Assembly: GCA_012841485.1 (NCBI GenBank)
Contig: DUUU01000240.1
Location: 1-6,537 of the forward strand
DNA: 6,537 bases
Direction of reading: 5' to 3'
DNA from: Armatimonadota bacterium
Lineage (GTDB): Bacteria > Armatimonadota > JAAZEB01
Part shown: positions 5,015 through 6,537 of the stretch, one piece after another
How the letters are laid out: each line of letters starts with the position of its first letter
Position numbering within the stretch: position 1 is the stretch's first letter
The notes under the pieces: generated by a model
What the model saw: the letters and a program-made list of their open reading frames with translations, nothing else
Told to the model about the DNA's origin: nothing
Databases searched by the model: none
Program-made: the position numbers and the translations under genes

Positions 5015-6537
5015 ATGCTTCGGCAACGGATGCATAGGGTACGGAGCCCGCTTGGGAAGTGGGCGTGGGGCCTGATCGCTGTGAGCCTGGTCATCGCAGC
5101 CTCGGTTCCGGCACGCGCGTCGTTGAGTGCCCGGTTCGGCGGTGAGGTCGCCGAGGTGCAGCGCCACGCGGCCACCGACCTGATCTGGGGGAATGGGGGC
5201 AAGGGTCCCTACAAGCTCTCGCATCGGCCCATCGTGCCTGGAACGCTCTCGGTGCGCTTGAACGGCGCCCGCGAGCTCCTGCCCGCCGATTACCATGTGG
5301 ATCACGCGGCGGGGACCATCACCTTCACGACGGCTCTCTCCAAGGATCACATCGCGCGCGTGGCGTACACGTATCGCCCGGGGGGCACGGGCGCCGCAAT
5401 GGAGGTTGCCAGCGGCCCGCTCTCGCTCAACCTGGCCGAGCTTCAGGTGGGGGCCGGCATCAACTCGACCGTGAAGCTCGTGGGTGCTTGGCGGGCCACC
5501 GATCCCGGCGAGGTTCCCCTCACCGCGGTTGGCGTGGGGCTGGATACGCAGGTCGGGAGTCACACGCGGGTGAGCTCGCTAATTGCCGTCACGCCTCGCT
5601 CCGCGCAGAACGGCGTCGGGGGGGATACCACCGGCATGCAGATCGCTGCCGAGACGGCGACCAGGCGCGCCAAGGCCCGCGCGAGCTATCTGCGCACGGG
5701 CGAAGCATTTGCCGGCGCCAAGGATTACCAGTGGCAGCAGGGCATCGAGAAGCTCGATCTCTCCGGCGCCTACGCGCTCTCCAGCCGCCTCTCCGCGCAG
5801 ACGGAATACCAGCGCACCGAAGAGGCCGCCGATGGCCAGACGGCGCGCGTGAAAACTCTCCTCTCCAATGCGTTGACGGCAGATATCACCCCTCTCTCGC
5901 GTCTGACGCTGCGCCGACATGAAGAGGAAGTGAGCGCGCCTGGCGATTCGGAGAGCACAAAGGTCTCTGAGCGCGTGCAGCTAGACCAGCGGCTCGGGAA
6001 GATGGGCACCGCCCAGGTGCATCATGAGGTGATGGTGGATGGCCGCGGCAGCGAGGAGCAGACCACCCAGACGACCGGCATGAAGCTGGACGCGCGCGTG
6101 ACGAACAGCACCCGCGTCGTTGCGCAGAGATTGGAGACGCGCGCCGAGGATCAGGAGCCGGCCATACAGACGCAGGTGGCCCTGAGCGCCGGGATCTCCG
6201 GGGGCAAGATCAAGTTCGAGGGCGAGTATTTGGAGCACGAGCGCCCTGGCCTGGCCGCCGAGGAGATCCAGGGCGCCCGAGTGGAAGCGACCCCACTCGG
6301 GGGCGTGAAGATCGGCGGCGGTGTGCGCCAATTGCAGACCGGTGAGCAGGTCCAGCTCCAGAAGCACGCGCAGATTGAGGTGCGCGCGCCGGCAGGCATC
6401 CTGTTGGCAGGCCGCCTTCAGGAGCAAACGGACGGCACAGGGAACATGCTTGGCCTGGTGCGGGCGGTGGATGCCAGCATGAAGCCGCTTCGCGGCATCG
6501 AGATGTCTGGCACTTACAAAGAGCGCGAGGAGCGCGA
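5015..6537 (+). CDS. Exported repetitive beta-hairpin protein, probable outer-membrane or surface protein (C-terminus cut by window edge)
   Basis: The first 507 codons are present and the frame is open at the right edge. Residues 1-35 form a signal peptide: an arginine-rich start, hydrophobic WAWGLIAVSLVIAAS (17-31), and ARA-S cleavage after residue 35. Residues about 73-121 form a small beta-domain (PGTLSVRLNGARELLPADY, then GTITFTT and ARVAYTYR). It resembles the 'value-defined-by-position' beta units found in large diderm surface proteins such as the SprA type; this resemblance is recalled, not tested. From about 135 on, at least ten units of roughly 28-45 residues alternate polar and hydrophobic residues, each a pair of strands joined by short charged turns (for example LDLSGAYALSSRLSAQTEYQRTEE and MKLDARVTNSTRVVAQRLETRAED). 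This is the pattern of a large meandering beta-barrel or beta-sheet. There is no catalytic motif and cysteine is absent in the visible part. I do not recognise a named family. An outer-membrane location is inferred. Confidence 0.85.
   Translation, partial: MLRQRMHRVRSPLGKWAWGLIAVSLVIAASVPARASLSARFGGEVAEVQRHAATDLIWGNGGKGPYKLSHRPIVPGTLSVRLNGARELLPADYHVDHAAGTITFTTALSKDHIARVAYTYRPGGTGAAMEVASGPLSLNLAELQVGAGINSTVKLVGAWRATDPGEVPLTAVGVGLDTQVGSHTRVSSLIAVTPRSAQNGVGGDTTGMQIAAETATRRAKARASYLRTGEAFAGAKDYQWQQGIEKLDLSGAYALSSRLSAQTEYQRTEEAADGQTARVKTLLSNALTADITPLSRLTLRRHEEEVSAPGDSESTKVSERVQLDQRLGKMGTAQVHHEVMVDGRGSEEQTTQTTGMKLDARVTNSTRVVAQRLETRAEDQEPAIQTQVALSAGISGGKIKFEGEYLEHERPGLAAEEIQGARVEATPLGGVKIGGGVRQLQTGEQVQLQKHAQIEVRAPAGILLAGRLQEQTDGTGNMLGLVRAVDASMKPLRGIEMSGTYKEREER

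Noticed and set aside
4961..5563. Minus-strand open frame (200 codons) opposite the start of the exported protein
   Set aside because: It overlaps the signal peptide and first beta-domain of a convincing gene, and its translation lacks any motif.

Overview
The window is uniformly GC-rich and gene-dense. It holds four protein genes in two divergent pairs and no RNA gene, CRISPR array, insertion sequence or phage signature that I can see. The organism looks like an envelope-complex (diderm), free-living bacterium. The combination of a FAD_oxidored-type flavoprotein, a large secreted protein mixing a glutamine-amidotransferase-like fold, a CBM-like module and an alpha/alpha-toroid, and a repetitive exported beta-rich protein would fit Armatimonadota or the Planctomycetes/Lentisphaerae/Verrucomicrobia sphere. 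That placement is inference; no phylogenetic marker is present.

Left half, minus strand (3723 down to 1): a secreted 893-residue multidomain protein (3723-1042) is followed after only three bases, in the same reading frame, by a FAD-dependent oxidoreductase that starts with GTG at 1038 and runs off the left edge (346 codons visible). The two are almost certainly one transcript. The pairing suggests handling of a carbohydrate or a related organic compound, with one partner exported and the other apparently cytoplasmic.

Middle (3724-4082): a 359-bp divergent intergenic region. It carries a strong two-level inverted repeat (3844-3891) and two alternative small hairpins just upstream of the ribosome binding site of the 893-residue protein. 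A 10-bp palindrome (3967-3976) lies upstream of the plus-strand gene.

Right half, plus strand: a compact 242-residue calcineurin-like metallophosphoesterase (4083-4811) with a complete metal-binding motif set. After a 203-bp gap, which contains a candidate promoter resembling an ECF sigma type, comes an exported protein (5015 to the right edge, 507 codons visible). It is built of many successive amphipathic beta-hairpin units and is probably an outer-membrane or surface beta-structure. The phosphoesterase and the exported protein have no obvious functional link.

No clearly new system can be proven here. The best leads are the domain architecture of the 893-residue protein with its coupled flavoprotein, and the repetitive exported beta-protein.
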